NCBI GenBank assembly: GCA_016700155.1
Contig: CP065001.1
Span: 1,798,001 to 1,862,000 of the forward strand
Length of the DNA stretch: 64,000 nt
DNA from: Ignavibacteriales bacterium
Lineage (GTDB): Bacteria; Bacteroidota; Ignavibacteria; Ignavibacteriales; Ignavibacteriaceae
Direction of reading: 5' to 3'
Shown: piece by piece, positions 37,115 through 45,819 of the stretch
Layout: every line of letters begins with the position of its first letter
Numbering within the stretch: position 1 is the first letter of the stretch
Translations under genes and position numbers: made by a program
The notes under the pieces: generated by a model
What the model was told of the DNA's origin: nothing
Database searches by the model: none
What the model saw: only the letters and a program-made list of their open reading frames with translations

Positions 37115-38335
37115 TTATTTAAATAAATGAGGAATTAAAGTGATATATATACCGGTAATGATGGCTGTTGTAATAACACCTGAGATATTAGCACCGATTG
37201 CCTGTGCAAGAATTACCGCATCCGGGTTTTCTTCACACACAATTTTTTGTGCAACCTTTGCAGTGGTTGGCACACAACTTACTCCGGCAATACCGATAAC
37301 AGGATTATATTTCTTTCCAGTAAAGAAGTATAAAACGTAACCGCCTAATATTCCTCCTATTCCTGAAAGCAGCAGAGCAATAATTCCAAGAATCAATAGC
37401 AATAAAATTTGCGGGTTGAGAATTAAGTGCGCTTCACATAACACACCAAGCATAAGTCCAAGAAAAAAAGTTGAACCATAAAGCAGTGGTCCGCCTATAA
37501 AATCTATCAAATGTTTTAATCCCGATTCTCTGACAGCAACTCCTATGAATAAAGAAAAGAACAATGGTGCTGCAACAGGAAAGAGTAAACAAAGTATGAC
37601 ACATGCCGCAACTGCAAAAGTTATCTTCTGTTGTGGTTTTATATTTTTAGCCAAATCTTTTTTTGCAGGTTTTATTCCGCGTAATTTTTTAGGCACTAAA
37701 AATTTAACAAGGTATGGATAACCGCCGTAAGTAAGCCCCAGGTATAAGTATGCCACAACAGTTATAGGCACAAACAGATTTTTGGATAATGCCAGAGATG
37801 TGAACAGTACCATCGGACCATCAGCGCCGCCTACCATAGCGATTGAAGCTGAATCATTAATGCTAAAGCCGAATGTAGTTGCAATCGGAATTGTCAGGAA
37901 TGTACCTAACTCACCAAACAATGCAAGCAGCATGCTTGTGTAAGGTCGTGCAATCAGGAACCCAACATCAAGTAGTACACCAATACCCATAAAAACAAGG
38001 CACGCAATCAAACCATTACTGAAAGTAAAGGTGTAAATGGGTTGTAGAAAGTTTATCTGCAAAATATCCATTAATGCGGATGGATCAGTTACCATAGGAT
38101 CCAGAAACAAATTACCTTCTGTGTTGTTTGGAAGGATAAGGGTAGCAGCATTAACGGCTGACATTCCAAGTCCCATTGGTATCATTAGTAAGGGTTCAAG
38201 CACACCTTTTTTACCCAAATAAATGAGAAGTACTCCAAGTAAAATTAAACCACACCGGCCAATAATTATTACGGGGTTTGAGTTAATTAAAGTTGAGACG
38301 CCCTGAAAAAGATTAATAAATTCTTTTAAGTCCAT
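37115..38335 (-). CDS. Orphan beta-subunit-like protein of a sodium-translocating decarboxylase
   Basis: The 406-residue membrane protein belongs to the OadB/MmdB/GcdB family, which couples decarboxylation of carboxybiotin to Na+ export. It keeps the GGADGP motif (near 167-172) containing the ion-binding Asp and the NPVIGIAGVS segment near 342-351. Two features differ from the complete system at 60672-61835. The conserved Arg that follows (Arg389 in Klebsiella OadB) is Lys (TTAKVAQK), and the LVPVIQPPI stretch is replaced by LTYGGYPYLV. No carboxyltransferase or biotin carrier lies next to it; a gamma-like subunit and a small membrane protein precede it. Confidence 0.85.
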   Translation of the reverse strand: MDLKEFINLFQGVSTLINSNPVIIIGRCGLILLGVLLIYLGKKGVLEPLLMIPMGLGMSAVNAATLILPNNTEGNLFLDPMVTDPSALMDILQINFLQPIYTFTFSNGLIACLVFMGIGVLLDVGFLIARPYTSMLLALFGELGTFLTIPIATTFGFSINDSASIAMVGGADGPMVLFTSLALSKNLFVPITVVAYLYLGLTYGGYPYLVKFLVPKKLRGIKPAKKDLAKNIKPQQKITFAVAACVILCLLFPVAAPLFFSLFIGVAVRESGLKHLIDFIGGPLLYGSTFFLGLMLGVLCEAHLILNPQILLLLILGIIALLLSGIGGILGGYVLYFFTGKKYNPVIGIAGVSCVPTTAKVAQKIVCEENPDAVILAQAIGANISGVITTAIITGIYITLIPHLFK

Positions 38336-38357
38336 ATTATTTTCTATAGATGAGTTT

Positions 38358-38711
38358 TTATCTCGGGTGTTGTCTTATTCCGTAAATTTTGGAACTCCAA
38401 GGTGAGTAAGTTTTTACGGTTTTCTTAATAGTAAGCTGAAGTTTTTCAAGTTCTTTTATTTCCTCCATATATAAATACAACGCCAGACCAATAGCTGCAT
38501 AAATTTCATCTTCAATTGCCGGGTTTCCGGCTTCTTTTTGAAGGGAATTTATTTCATGTGTACTCGTTCTTTTTATATCATCAGAATTGAATGTAAAAAG
38601 ACTTTTAAATGATTTGATATTTACAAGATGAAAAATCATTCTGACAAGGAATGCAACAAAAAATGAAATTGCTGCCGTGGCTATGAACATCAGTAATAAT
38701 TTTGTTACCAT
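38358..38711 (-). CDS. OadG-like gamma subunit (orphan module)
   Basis: A 117-residue protein with one N-terminal membrane helix (about 4-28), a charged linker, an alpha-helical part with AAIGLALYLYMEEI, and the tail TYSPWSSKIYGIRQHPR. The corresponding gene of the complete decarboxylase (62297-62704) has the same tail except Leu for Ile. In Klebsiella OadG the C-terminal part holds the carboxyltransferase and a zinc ion, so the shared tail suggests the same docking partner. It starts 12 bases after the small membrane gene and ends 22 bases before the OadB-like gene. Confidence 0.8.
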   Translation of the reverse strand: MVTKLLLMFIATAAISFFVAFLVRMIFHLVNIKSFKSLFTFNSDDIKRTSTHEINSLQKEAGNPAIEDEIYAAIGLALYLYMEEIKELEKLQLTIKKTVKTYSPWSSKIYGIRQHPR

Positions 38712-38723
38712 AATTTTTGATTG

Positions 38724-38882
38724 TTATTTATTGAAGAATAATCCGGTCATCAGGATTGCAAATTTTGCAGTCAAATAGAGTCCAAGAAAAAACAAAAAAA
38801 GTTTTAAAAGAACACGGACATATAACTTTATTCTCATCGCGTATAAGCCGCTTTTGAAAGTAGATTTTATTATCTCCTTCAT
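38724..38882 (-). CDS. Small membrane protein next to the orphan OadG/OadB genes
   Basis: The 52-residue product starts at 38882, where AGGAGG precedes the ATG; a longer frame to 38927 lacks a site. It has a basic N-terminus (MKEIIKSTFKSGLYAMRIK) and one long hydrophobic segment. It probably belongs to the same membrane assembly as the following OadG-like and OadB-like genes. Function unknown. Confidence 0.6.
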   Translation of the reverse strand: MKEIIKSTFKSGLYAMRIKLYVRVLLKLFLFFLGLYLTAKFAILMTGLFFNK

Positions 38883-38943
38883 ATTACCTCCTGACCAACC
38901 GATCTCAGCGTTATTATTAATTAACAACTATATCTCTTTTGCA

Positions 38944-40746
38944 TTATTTGAGATGTTTTAATACGTCTGCTGCCTGTTTATTTTCAGGTTCAACACTTAG
39001 AACTTTTTCCCAATATTGTTTTGAAAGACCATTATCGTTTTGAAGATAGTAGAAGTAACCCATATAGGAATATGCTTCAGAGAGTTCTTTCTTAAATTTT
39101 ATTGAATCAGGTTCTGCCATAGAAATAAACTTTTCATAGTCCGGTTTTGCCAAACCATTTGTTGTTTCAGGATCAAGATTTGTTTTTACCCTGGCTTTCC
39201 AGAAAAATCCTATCGCCAGTTCAGGTGCTTTCTCATTAAGATTGCTTAAAGCGTTTTCAGATGAGATATAATTACTATAAACAGGTGCGCTTTTCGCCTC
39301 TTGCAGCCATTCATCTTTAATTGAATTGAAATTATTTTTTTGTTGCTGGCTGAATGAGCCTTGGATACTTTTTATAAATTCGTTTGTCGAAGCATCATCA
39401 CCAGGTGATTGCTGGTATTTTATTATGGATGATCTGAGTGAAGCTTTTAATTCCGGTGTTAACGGAATTCTTTCTGAGATTTTTTGAACTAACCCTGCGA
39501 GGAGGTTTTCAGAAACAAAGTAATATGCTTTACCCAGATCAAAATATTCCTGCGCCGTAAGGTTCTTTTTGTTTTTTAATGCTAATGTAACTCCTTCCCA
39601 ATTTTTATTCTTAAACTGAAGCACAGAAATTTTTCCATAAACATCATTTCTTGAAGAGTCAGTTTTTATGATCTTATATAAATATTCAATTGCGAGGGAA
39701 TCATTACCGGCTTTTGAAAGTAACTCTGAATAATTTTCATAATCAGATGTAAGGTATTCTACCGAATCTGCATCGAATAATTTTTCAAAGTAGATTTTAC
39801 TTGATTGTAAATCATCCATTTTAAAATATGAATAGGCGAGTATTCTTGTCGTTGATGTTAATTCGCTGCCTTCAAATTCTAATGGCTTCAATAATTCTAC
39901 TGTTCTTGTGTAGTCTTTATTCAGGTACAACAGAGCAGCATATCTTTTAATCTTTTCAGGTGTCCAGGTGGAGACTTCAAGATACTTTAGATAATATTCG
40001 GCAGCCTTAGAGTAAAATTTTAATTCTGCATAAAGCTCAGCAAGCACACGATATTCTACGGCATATGTACTGTCATTTTGAATAGCCTGATTCAAAAGTA
40101 ATATGGCTTCTTCAAAATTTTTTATCAGAATATAAACCTGAGCTTTTAGTGTCAATACTTCGGAATTATTCCGGTCAACATCTAAAGCATTCTCATATTT
40201 TTTTATTGCTTCAGTACCGTTGTTTGCCGCGAAATACAATTTACCCAATGCAATAAGTGCATCGATGTTTTTAACATCGGCTTTTATTGCCTGGTCCAGA
40301 TATTCTTTGGCTTTTTCAAAATTGTAGCTGTTACTTTTGCCCGAATACGCTTCAGCAAGCGTTACAAAAACTGTTGACTTTAATTTGCCTTCTGAATCAA
40401 TGGCTTTTTCAAAGTCTGAAACAGTTTCCGATAAATTATTTTTTACAACATTAACTTTATACCTGCCTGCATAGTTCAAGGGAAAGTCTTTATTCGCTTC
40501 TACTCCTTTATTGAAACAGATAAGAGCAGAATCGATATTATTTTGAACAAAATAAATCTGCCCTAAATAAAAAAATGATTCAGTTGACTGTCTATCATTT
40601 TTTAACGATGACAATAGAATTTTAGCTTCTTCATATCGTTCATTTTTAATCATCCTGATACCCGTAGATATATCCTGCGGATAAAGATGAGCAATGAATA
40701 TTCCAACGAAGATAAAAATTGCGGCAAGTCTAATATAATTTTTCAT
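38944..40746 (-). CDS. Exported TPR-repeat protein
   Basis: A 600-residue protein with an N-terminal signal peptide or anchor (about 1-22) and at least ten tetratricopeptide repeats. Examples are EAKILLSSLKNDRQSTESFFYLGQIY near 37 and EAIKKYENALDVDRNNSEVLTLKAQVY near 183; the last is near ESYSYMGYFYYLQNDNGLSKQYWEKVL-like sequence around 560. Such repeats build protein-binding superhelices; this one is likely periplasmic and holds part of the Ton or PstS system. AGGGAATAATT precedes the ATG. It lies 17 bases after the PstS-like gene, in the expected order for the Bacteroidetes ExbB-ExbD-ExbD-TonB-PstS-TPR locus. Confidence 0.88.
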   Translation of the reverse strand: MKNYIRLAAIFIFVGIFIAHLYPQDISTGIRMIKNERYEEAKILLSSLKNDRQSTESFFYLGQIYFVQNNIDSALICFNKGVEANKDFPLNYAGRYKVNVVKNNLSETVSDFEKAIDSEGKLKSTVFVTLAEAYSGKSNSYNFEKAKEYLDQAIKADVKNIDALIALGKLYFAANNGTEAIKKYENALDVDRNNSEVLTLKAQVYILIKNFEEAILLLNQAIQNDSTYAVEYRVLAELYAELKFYSKAAEYYLKYLEVSTWTPEKIKRYAALLYLNKDYTRTVELLKPLEFEGSELTSTTRILAYSYFKMDDLQSSKIYFEKLFDADSVEYLTSDYENYSELLSKAGNDSLAIEYLYKIIKTDSSRNDVYGKISVLQFKNKNWEGVTLALKNKKNLTAQEYFDLGKAYYFVSENLLAGLVQKISERIPLTPELKASLRSSIIKYQQSPGDDASTNEFIKSIQGSFSQQQKNNFNSIKDEWLQEAKSAPVYSNYISSENALSNLNEKAPELAIGFFWKARVKTNLDPETTNGLAKPDYEKFISMAEPDSIKFKKELSEAYSYMGYFYYLQNDNGLSKQYWEKVLSVEPENKQAADVLKHLK

Positions 40747-40763
40747 AATTATTCCCTTTTTCT

Positions 40764-41681
40764 CTATAGTTCTTCATCTTCAACTAATTCAACTAAACGC
40801 ACGGGCATTGTAGCGGGAACAAGTCCTTGTTTAAGTATAATCCTTTGACCGCGTTCACTTGCTACAAATGCGGTAAACCCGGTAGCGAGTCCTGTATATG
40901 CTTCACGGCTAAGCAGATAAACTTCCCTTATAAGCGGATATATTTTTTGAGCTATGTATGCCTGGTACGGCTTAAATGTTTCAGATGAATCAGTTTCCGA
41001 TACTTCAACCACTTTTATCTCCTTTAGAAAATTCAAGTGTGAAGAATCGTCTTTATCACTAATCCAGTTTACACCAATTAATCCGATACAATTCTTGTTA
41101 TTAGCGACATAGTTTATAACCGAAGAATTTGAATTAAGTGCAAAACAGTTTTTTGATAAATTATGAATCCCGAGTTTATTATTGAGGTAGGATATTATTC
41201 CAGAACCGTTATTATCAAAAACAACTCTGAAGTTTTCAAATCCATCAGCTTGTTGCCCGGTCAACAAACTTTTTAGTTGGATTAGAGAGATCGTACTATC
41301 ATTTTGATTTTTGTTAGAAATAACTGCCACAGCATCGTATGCTATTTTAGTAATCTTTGGTACAATTTCCCATTTCCTGAATTCTTCAAGTTCTTCGTTA
41401 CTAAATGAACGCGATGTTACGATTAGCCTTACACTATCATTCATAAGTTCATTAAAAGCTCCGGCTTCAGTATCATAGATCACTTTTACTTTCGCGTATG
41501 TATAAATGCTGTTAAAAGTTGCAACCTGTGTATCAAGCAGGGGATGGAATGCTTCATCGGAAACAATAGTAAGTTCGCCGGTTGTAGGTGTATCTGACGG
41601 AGAATCAGAGTTGTTACATCCGGCAACATTCATAAGTATTGATAAAAACAAAAGAAAGGAACTATTCCTGATCTTCATCAT
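40764..41681 (-). CDS. PstS-like periplasmic substrate-binding lipoprotein
   Basis: The start at 41681 gives a lipoprotein signal (MMKIRNSSFLLFLSILMNVAGC, with Cys at about 22); a longer frame to 41759 has no signal. The 305-residue protein has the fold of phosphate-type binding proteins: TGELTIVSDEAFHPLL at the first strand, RLIVTSRSFSNEE and AYDAVAVISNKNQ near the ligand cleft, FRVVFDNNGSGIISYL in the second lobe. It may bind phosphate or another anion. Its start overlaps the stop of the upstream small protein by 20 bases, indicating coupled translation. It belongs to the Ton operon. Confidence 0.85.
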   Translation of the reverse strand: MMKIRNSSFLLFLSILMNVAGCNNSDSPSDTPTTGELTIVSDEAFHPLLDTQVATFNSIYTYAKVKVIYDTEAGAFNELMNDSVRLIVTSRSFSNEELEEFRKWEIVPKITKIAYDAVAVISNKNQNDSTISLIQLKSLLTGQQADGFENFRVVFDNNGSGIISYLNNKLGIHNLSKNCFALNSNSSVINYVANNKNCIGLIGVNWISDKDDSSHLNFLKEIKVVEVSETDSSETFKPYQAYIAQKIYPLIREVYLLSREAYTGLATGFTAFVASERGQRIILKQGLVPATMPVRLVELVEDEEL

Positions 41682-41886
41682 TACTTTCCTCTTTTCTTTT
41701 AATAAAGAACCTGTACAATCTGAAAACACCATAAAGAAATAGTAATGCAGCGAGCCCATATTTTTGATATCCGGCTAAGAAACTGATATTAGTATTTAGA
41801 ATAAGCACAGTTCCGATACAGATATAAACAAGAGCCATCGCAAAACCGGGCATACCTGAATAATAACTCATTTGTGCATTTCCCAT
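41662..41886 (-). CDS. Small two-helix membrane protein in the Ton operon
   Basis: A 74-residue protein with two hydrophobic helices (about 14-31 and 40-60) and an acidic tail (RKEESNDEDQE). It lies between tonB and the pstS-like gene and overlaps the latter by 20 bases. Position and layout suit an accessory protein of the Ton or PstS complex. No named family is recognised. Confidence 0.65.
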   Translation of the reverse strand: MGNAQMSYYSGMPGFAMALVYICIGTVLILNTNISFLAGYQKYGLAALLFLYGVFRLYRFFIKRKEESNDEDQE

Positions 41887-41915
41887 TTTACTTCAGTAAT
41901 TACACATCACATTTT

Positions 41916-42719
41916 TTATTGAAGTTTAAATATGATGGGTATTGATACCTGAACTTTCACTGGTTTACCTCTCTGCCTGCCTGGTTTAAATTTTGTTTGC
42001 CGAACTGCATCAAGTGCAGCTTCGTCACAGCCCGCACCAATACCTTTTATAATTTGCGCCCCGGTTACATCACCTGATTCATTTACAAACGCAAGGACGT
42101 AAACCTTACCTTCTACGCCCGCTCTTTTTGCTATTTCAGGATATTGAATTAATGATTGAATGGCTGCAATACCCCCAATCGGTTCCGGCATTTCTTCAAC
42201 CGCAACAAAATAAACAGGGGCTTCCTCCTTCTTTTCTTCAACGACTTTTTCTTCAACCTCGATAAGGCTGTAATCAACACCTTGCGGGTTACCTTCTTCA
42301 GTACGCAATCCGGGATCTACCTGTTTAAGTTCATCAACAGTCGGGACGTACTCATCAGTAACCTGCTCATCGGGTTTTACTACGGGTGGAGTAAATTTAA
42401 TTGTAGATTTTAATGGAGGCGGTGCTTCAATATTTTGTATTTCCTTTTGTTCACCTATAGAGGGGGGTTGTTCCAGTGTTGTTATCTGAACAATTTTTCT
42501 TTTTGTGGTCGATGTATCTTCCGGATTCACAATCCTGTAAATCGTAGGTCCGGTTGTCACAAGCAGTACTATAAAAATAGCAATCCACATTGCAACAGTA
42601 ACGTAATATTTATATGCTTTCCGAAGACTGTATGAGCCATAATCTTTGTTTTTATTGGCAAAGATCAGGTCGTTGATGTCAATTTTTACTGTGGTTTCTC
42701 TGTTCATGTTTATCACCAT
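41916..42719 (-). CDS. tonB: TonB-type energy-transducing protein
   Basis: This 267-residue protein transmits proton-motive energy to outer-membrane receptors. It has one N-terminal membrane helix (about 38-58), a Pro/Glu-rich linker through about residue 165 and a TonB C-terminal domain (about 175-267). That domain has the YPEIAKRAGVEGKVYVLAFV and KFKPGRQRGKPVKVQVSIP motifs. The ATG at 42719 overlaps the ExbD stop (TGATG). A later ATG at 42707 is possible. It is placed in the expected order after two ExbD genes. Confidence 0.93.
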   Translation of the reverse strand: MVINMNRETTVKIDINDLIFANKNKDYGSYSLRKAYKYYVTVAMWIAIFIVLLVTTGPTIYRIVNPEDTSTTKRKIVQITTLEQPPSIGEQKEIQNIEAPPPLKSTIKFTPPVVKPDEQVTDEYVPTVDELKQVDPGLRTEEGNPQGVDYSLIEVEEKVVEEKKEEAPVYFVAVEEMPEPIGGIAAIQSLIQYPEIAKRAGVEGKVYVLAFVNESGDVTGAQIIKGIGAGCDEAALDAVRQTKFKPGRQRGKPVKVQVSIPIIFKLQ

Positions 42720-43243
42720 CACTTGTAATTTTTAATCAGTTCAAGATCTTCCGGGGTAATGTCGACAAGCGCATATCTTTTTATATCACTTATATTCATC
42801 TCATCCAGAATATCGACGACATTCTTATAATTAGCGTCATCTGTTGGTTTAATAAGAACTACCATATCTTTTATCAAAGAATTTTCCTGCAGTAAAACTT
42901 TTCGTATTCCGTCTGCCGAGAAATCCGTTTCAGTTATTGGATCAAGTGGTTCGTTTGGCAAACCACGATACCAGTAAACTTTATTTTCTGCACCAATCAG
43001 AATATTCACGGCTTTGGAAGCCTTTAATGAATTTTCATCTTCCTCAGCTACTTGTTCTTTGGGTTTTACAGGAAGATTAATCTCCATTGTTTGCGGCTTG
43101 CTGAAAGTTGTTGTAAGCATGAAAAATGTCACAAGTAAAAAACCAAGATCAACCATAGGAGTAAGGTCAATCCTTGTGGACATTTTTTTCCTTCCCTTTT
43201 TCTTTCCTTTTTTACCGCTTTGTTTTTGTTCTAATTCAGCCAT
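42719..43243 (-). CDS. exbD: ExbD-type proton-channel subunit (second)
   Basis: The 174-residue protein has a basic N-terminus, a single membrane helix with the conserved Asp (RIDLTPMVDLGFLLVTFFML, near 23-42) and a periplasmic domain to the end. The Asp in PMVDLGF is the proton-carrying residue of ExbD. The start at 43243, two bases after the preceding ExbD stop, is chosen over an upstream TTG. Works with ExbB and TonB. Confidence 0.9.
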   Translation of the reverse strand: MAELEQKQSGKKGKKKGRKKMSTRIDLTPMVDLGFLLVTFFMLTTTFSKPQTMEINLPVKPKEQVAEEDENSLKASKAVNILIGAENKVYWYRGLPNEPLDPITETDFSADGIRKVLLQENSLIKDMVVLIKPTDDANYKNVVDILDEMNISDIKRYALVDITPEDLELIKNYK

Positions 43244-43245
43244 AA

Positions 43246-43866
43246 TCAAATCCCTTTCAATTTATTTGGATCTGCTTCCAGGTCGGTTATAAGATTAAAC
43301 TTGTTTACATTTTTGTCCTGAAGAGTATTCATAACCTTTTTAACAACGAGCCATGGTGCGTCTTGATCTCCCTTGATTGTTATCCTCACATTCGGGTTTG
43401 ATAATCTTCCCTGCATTACCCATGTACCTAATTCATTATTAGAAGAATCGATTGGTATTCCGGGCTGGGAATATGCTTTTCGTTCAACTTCTTCGAGTGC
43501 CAGATAACTTTTTAATTGCGATAGCGGAACACCAATACTACCCGTAAGGACAAATGCTTTTGCTTCTTCTTCAGTAAATTGAAGTTCGGGGTACCGGTCA
43601 CTTATCTTAGCCAGCAATCTTTCACGCGCAAAATTCTTGTTATCAATATTAAAGAACACTTTTCCATCCTTAGTAACTGTCACATTAAGAATGTCTGTAT
43701 CAGGGAGTTTAATCTCAGATATTGATGACGGTGTATCAACAATGACAGATTCATCAGATTTAAACTGTGTTGTAAGCATAAAAAATGTTAACAACAGGAA
43801 AGCAACATCGCACATTGCCGTCATGTCAATGAGCGTGCTTTTCCTTGGTATTTTTACTTTAGGCAT
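43246..43866 (-). CDS. exbD: ExbD-type proton-channel subunit (first)
   Basis: A 206-residue ExbD with a short basic N-terminus (PKVKIPRKS), a membrane helix with the conserved Asp (IDMTAMCDVAFLLLTFFML, near 13-31) and a long periplasmic domain with a 60-residue insertion relative to the next ExbD. The insertion has a predicted strand-rich segment (VRITIKGDQDAPWLVVKKVM near its end is the common core). An ATG six bases upstream (43872) sits too close to the AAGG site. Two ExbD genes next to one ExbB are typical of Bacteroidetes. Confidence 0.9.
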   Translation of the reverse strand: MPKVKIPRKSTLIDMTAMCDVAFLLLTFFMLTTQFKSDESVIVDTPSSISEIKLPDTDILNVTVTKDGKVFFNIDNKNFARERLLAKISDRYPELQFTEEEAKAFVLTGSIGVPLSQLKSYLALEEVERKAYSQPGIPIDSSNNELGTWVMQGRLSNPNVRITIKGDQDAPWLVVKKVMNTLQDKNVNKFNLITDLEADPNKLKGI

Positions 43867-43897
43867 AGTCATTCACCTTAATTAAAATGTTGTTTTG

Positions 43898-44701
43898 TTA
43901 TTTATGCTTCGATGTAAAGTTCTGAACAATGGCAACTCCTGCTTCGTCGATACTATAAGTCATCTTGTCTATTTTGGTTGTAAAGTAATTATAAAAGATG
44001 ATTGCGAGTGCTGATGAACCAATTCCAAATGCTGTATTTATTAGTGCTTCGGAAATTCCTGTAGCAAGTGCAACGGCATCCGGTGCGCCTGCTGTTGCAA
44101 GGGCTGCAAATGCACGGATCATACCGAGCACCGTCCCTAATAATCCCATGAGTGTTGCTAATGGTGCAATAGTAGCAAGTATAACCAGGTTCTGTTCGAG
44201 TATAGGAAGCTCAAGTGAAGTTGCTTCTTCAATCTCCTGCTTAATTGCAACTATCTTTTGATCTTTATTAGTGGATGAGTCGCCACTGACGGATTGATAT
44301 TTTAGCAATCCTGTTTTAATCACATTTGCAACAGAGCCTTTTTGTTTATCACATTCATCGATTGCTGAATTAAGATCTCCTGACCCAAGTTTTTGATACA
44401 CACGGATTATAAATGATGATATTGTTCCCTTACCTTTTGCTCTGCCTATAGTTATCCATCTTTCTATAGAAAAAGTAATAACCATCATCAGGATTGACAT
44501 CAACACAGGTACAATAATACCGCCTTTATAAATTATACCGAGATAGTTACCAGGCTTTGGAAGATTGTTGATGTTATTGCCCTGAAAATTTTCAGGGTTA
44601 CCCATTACAAAAAAGTACAGCACAAAAGCAACAGCGATAAGCACGGGAATTACAATACCGGCAAAACCGGCAAATACATCTTTGAATTCTTTAGTTTTCA
44701 T
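43898..44701 (-). CDS. exbB: ExbB/TolQ/MotA-type proton-channel protein
   Basis: A 267-residue protein with three membrane helices (about 12-33, 55-75 and two in the C-terminal half). The family core is IAPLATLMGLLGTVLGMIRAF near 180-200, followed by ATGISEALINTAFGI near 220. It forms the pentameric stator that surrounds ExbD and drives TonB. The ATG at 44701 is preferred because AGGAG then lies 6 bases upstream; the ATG at 44707 touches the site. It is the first gene of the run of ten co-oriented genes to the OadB-like gene. Confidence 0.92.
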   Translation of the reverse strand: MKTKEFKDVFAGFAGIVIPVLIAVAFVLYFFVMGNPENFQGNNINNLPKPGNYLGIIYKGGIIVPVLMSILMMVITFSIERWITIGRAKGKGTISSFIIRVYQKLGSGDLNSAIDECDKQKGSVANVIKTGLLKYQSVSGDSSTNKDQKIVAIKQEIEEATSLELPILEQNLVILATIAPLATLMGLLGTVLGMIRAFAALATAGAPDAVALATGISEALINTAFGIGSSALAIIFYNYFTTKIDKMTYSIDEAGVAIVQNFTSKHK

Positions 44702-44902
44702 TTTCATCTCCTTTAATAAATTGATTTTAGTTATGTGCTATACCGTAATAACCGGCGACTAAACATTAAATAGCATGAGCATCCATTAACAGTGGATGAA
44801 AGACTATGTTTTAATAGCACTAAAATTATTTTGTGTTCAATGCTTTTATTACTTCAGCGGTTGAACTAAACTTTTTACGACTTAATTGTTAAATAGTTCC
44901 TG

Positions 44903-45292
44903 TCAGGATACAGAAGGGGGGCTTCTTAGACCTGTGTGACTTGAAATGAATTGAAGGAATCTTGATTTCTCAAAATCTTTTGTGACCTGTTGCTCGAATG
45001 AAATATTAGAAAGATTAGCAGTATTGTTTAAGATAAATTCTGTCTGAAAGAAGAATACGTTCCTGCAAATTTTAGCTGCTGCGTGACCGTCATACTCACG
45101 TAGGTTATTCTCTACATTTGCAGGGGAAAGGATTTCGCAAGAGATCGTTGTAATTTCAGTAACGGAATCAAACAACGATTCTTCATCCTGTACTTTATGG
45201 AATGAAAGGGAAAAGAAAACCTGGAGGGATATTATATAAATGTAAAAGAGTAGTCTGAATCTTAAAACATTATTTCTGAGACTCATTAACAT
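44903..45292 (-). CDS. Small exported or membrane-anchored protein with RSPP tail (copy 2)
   Basis: The 129-residue product has an N-terminal hydrophobic segment (about 13-30: RLLFYIYIISLQVFFSLSF) and ends in GLRSPPSVS, a close match to the tail of the 35038-35439 protein. The middle is polar with two Cys. It lies 200 bases upstream of the exbB start, in the same orientation, with room for a separate promoter. Family unknown. Confidence 0.5.
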   Translation of the reverse strand: MLMSLRNNVLRFRLLFYIYIISLQVFFSLSFHKVQDEESLFDSVTEITTISCEILSPANVENNLREYDGHAAAKICRNVFFFQTEFILNNTANLSNISFEQQVTKDFEKSRFLQFISSHTGLRSPPSVS

Positions 45293-45819
45293 CAGTGGTC
45301 AAACCCGGTACATACAATTATTATCATTTACTTTTCAATCTCCACAACAAAAATATGACAGGTTTATCATATTTCAAAATTAGAGTGCACCTAAAATTTT
45401 TGCCGGAATATTTTTTATAACAATACACGTCCAGGTTCAGGTTATTTATTCAGTTTATTTTTTGTTCTCCCGGGAAAAGTGTATGCCGGATTTTCACAAT
45501 GTGATCGATTAACAAAATATTCATATAAAAGAATTCTCTTTCTTTCCTTCCATAGTTATCGTCAGACAATATATTATACGATATTTAATTTAAGTTTTGC
45601 ACTCAATAAATCATTTCCGTAATTTTTAACCGCTATGATGAACATATTCGGGCTACGCATATTCACGGTTATAGGAACTATTTTCTAATCATTAAATTCG
45701 TTCAGGTGTCAGTCAGTATTATATAACGCAATTGTTTTTTTTATGTTAATCAACTTCATTTAGTCAGGTGAAATTTAAAAGAGGAAAAAACTCTTCCCGG
45801 TAATTATAGAAAACACAAA
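45293..45819. other. Gene-free 527-base divergent region
   Basis: This stretch separates a minus-strand gene from the plus-strand type IIG gene, so it should hold promoters for both. I see no convincing gene, RNA or repeat in it, and no clear -35/-10 pair. Confidence 0.5.
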
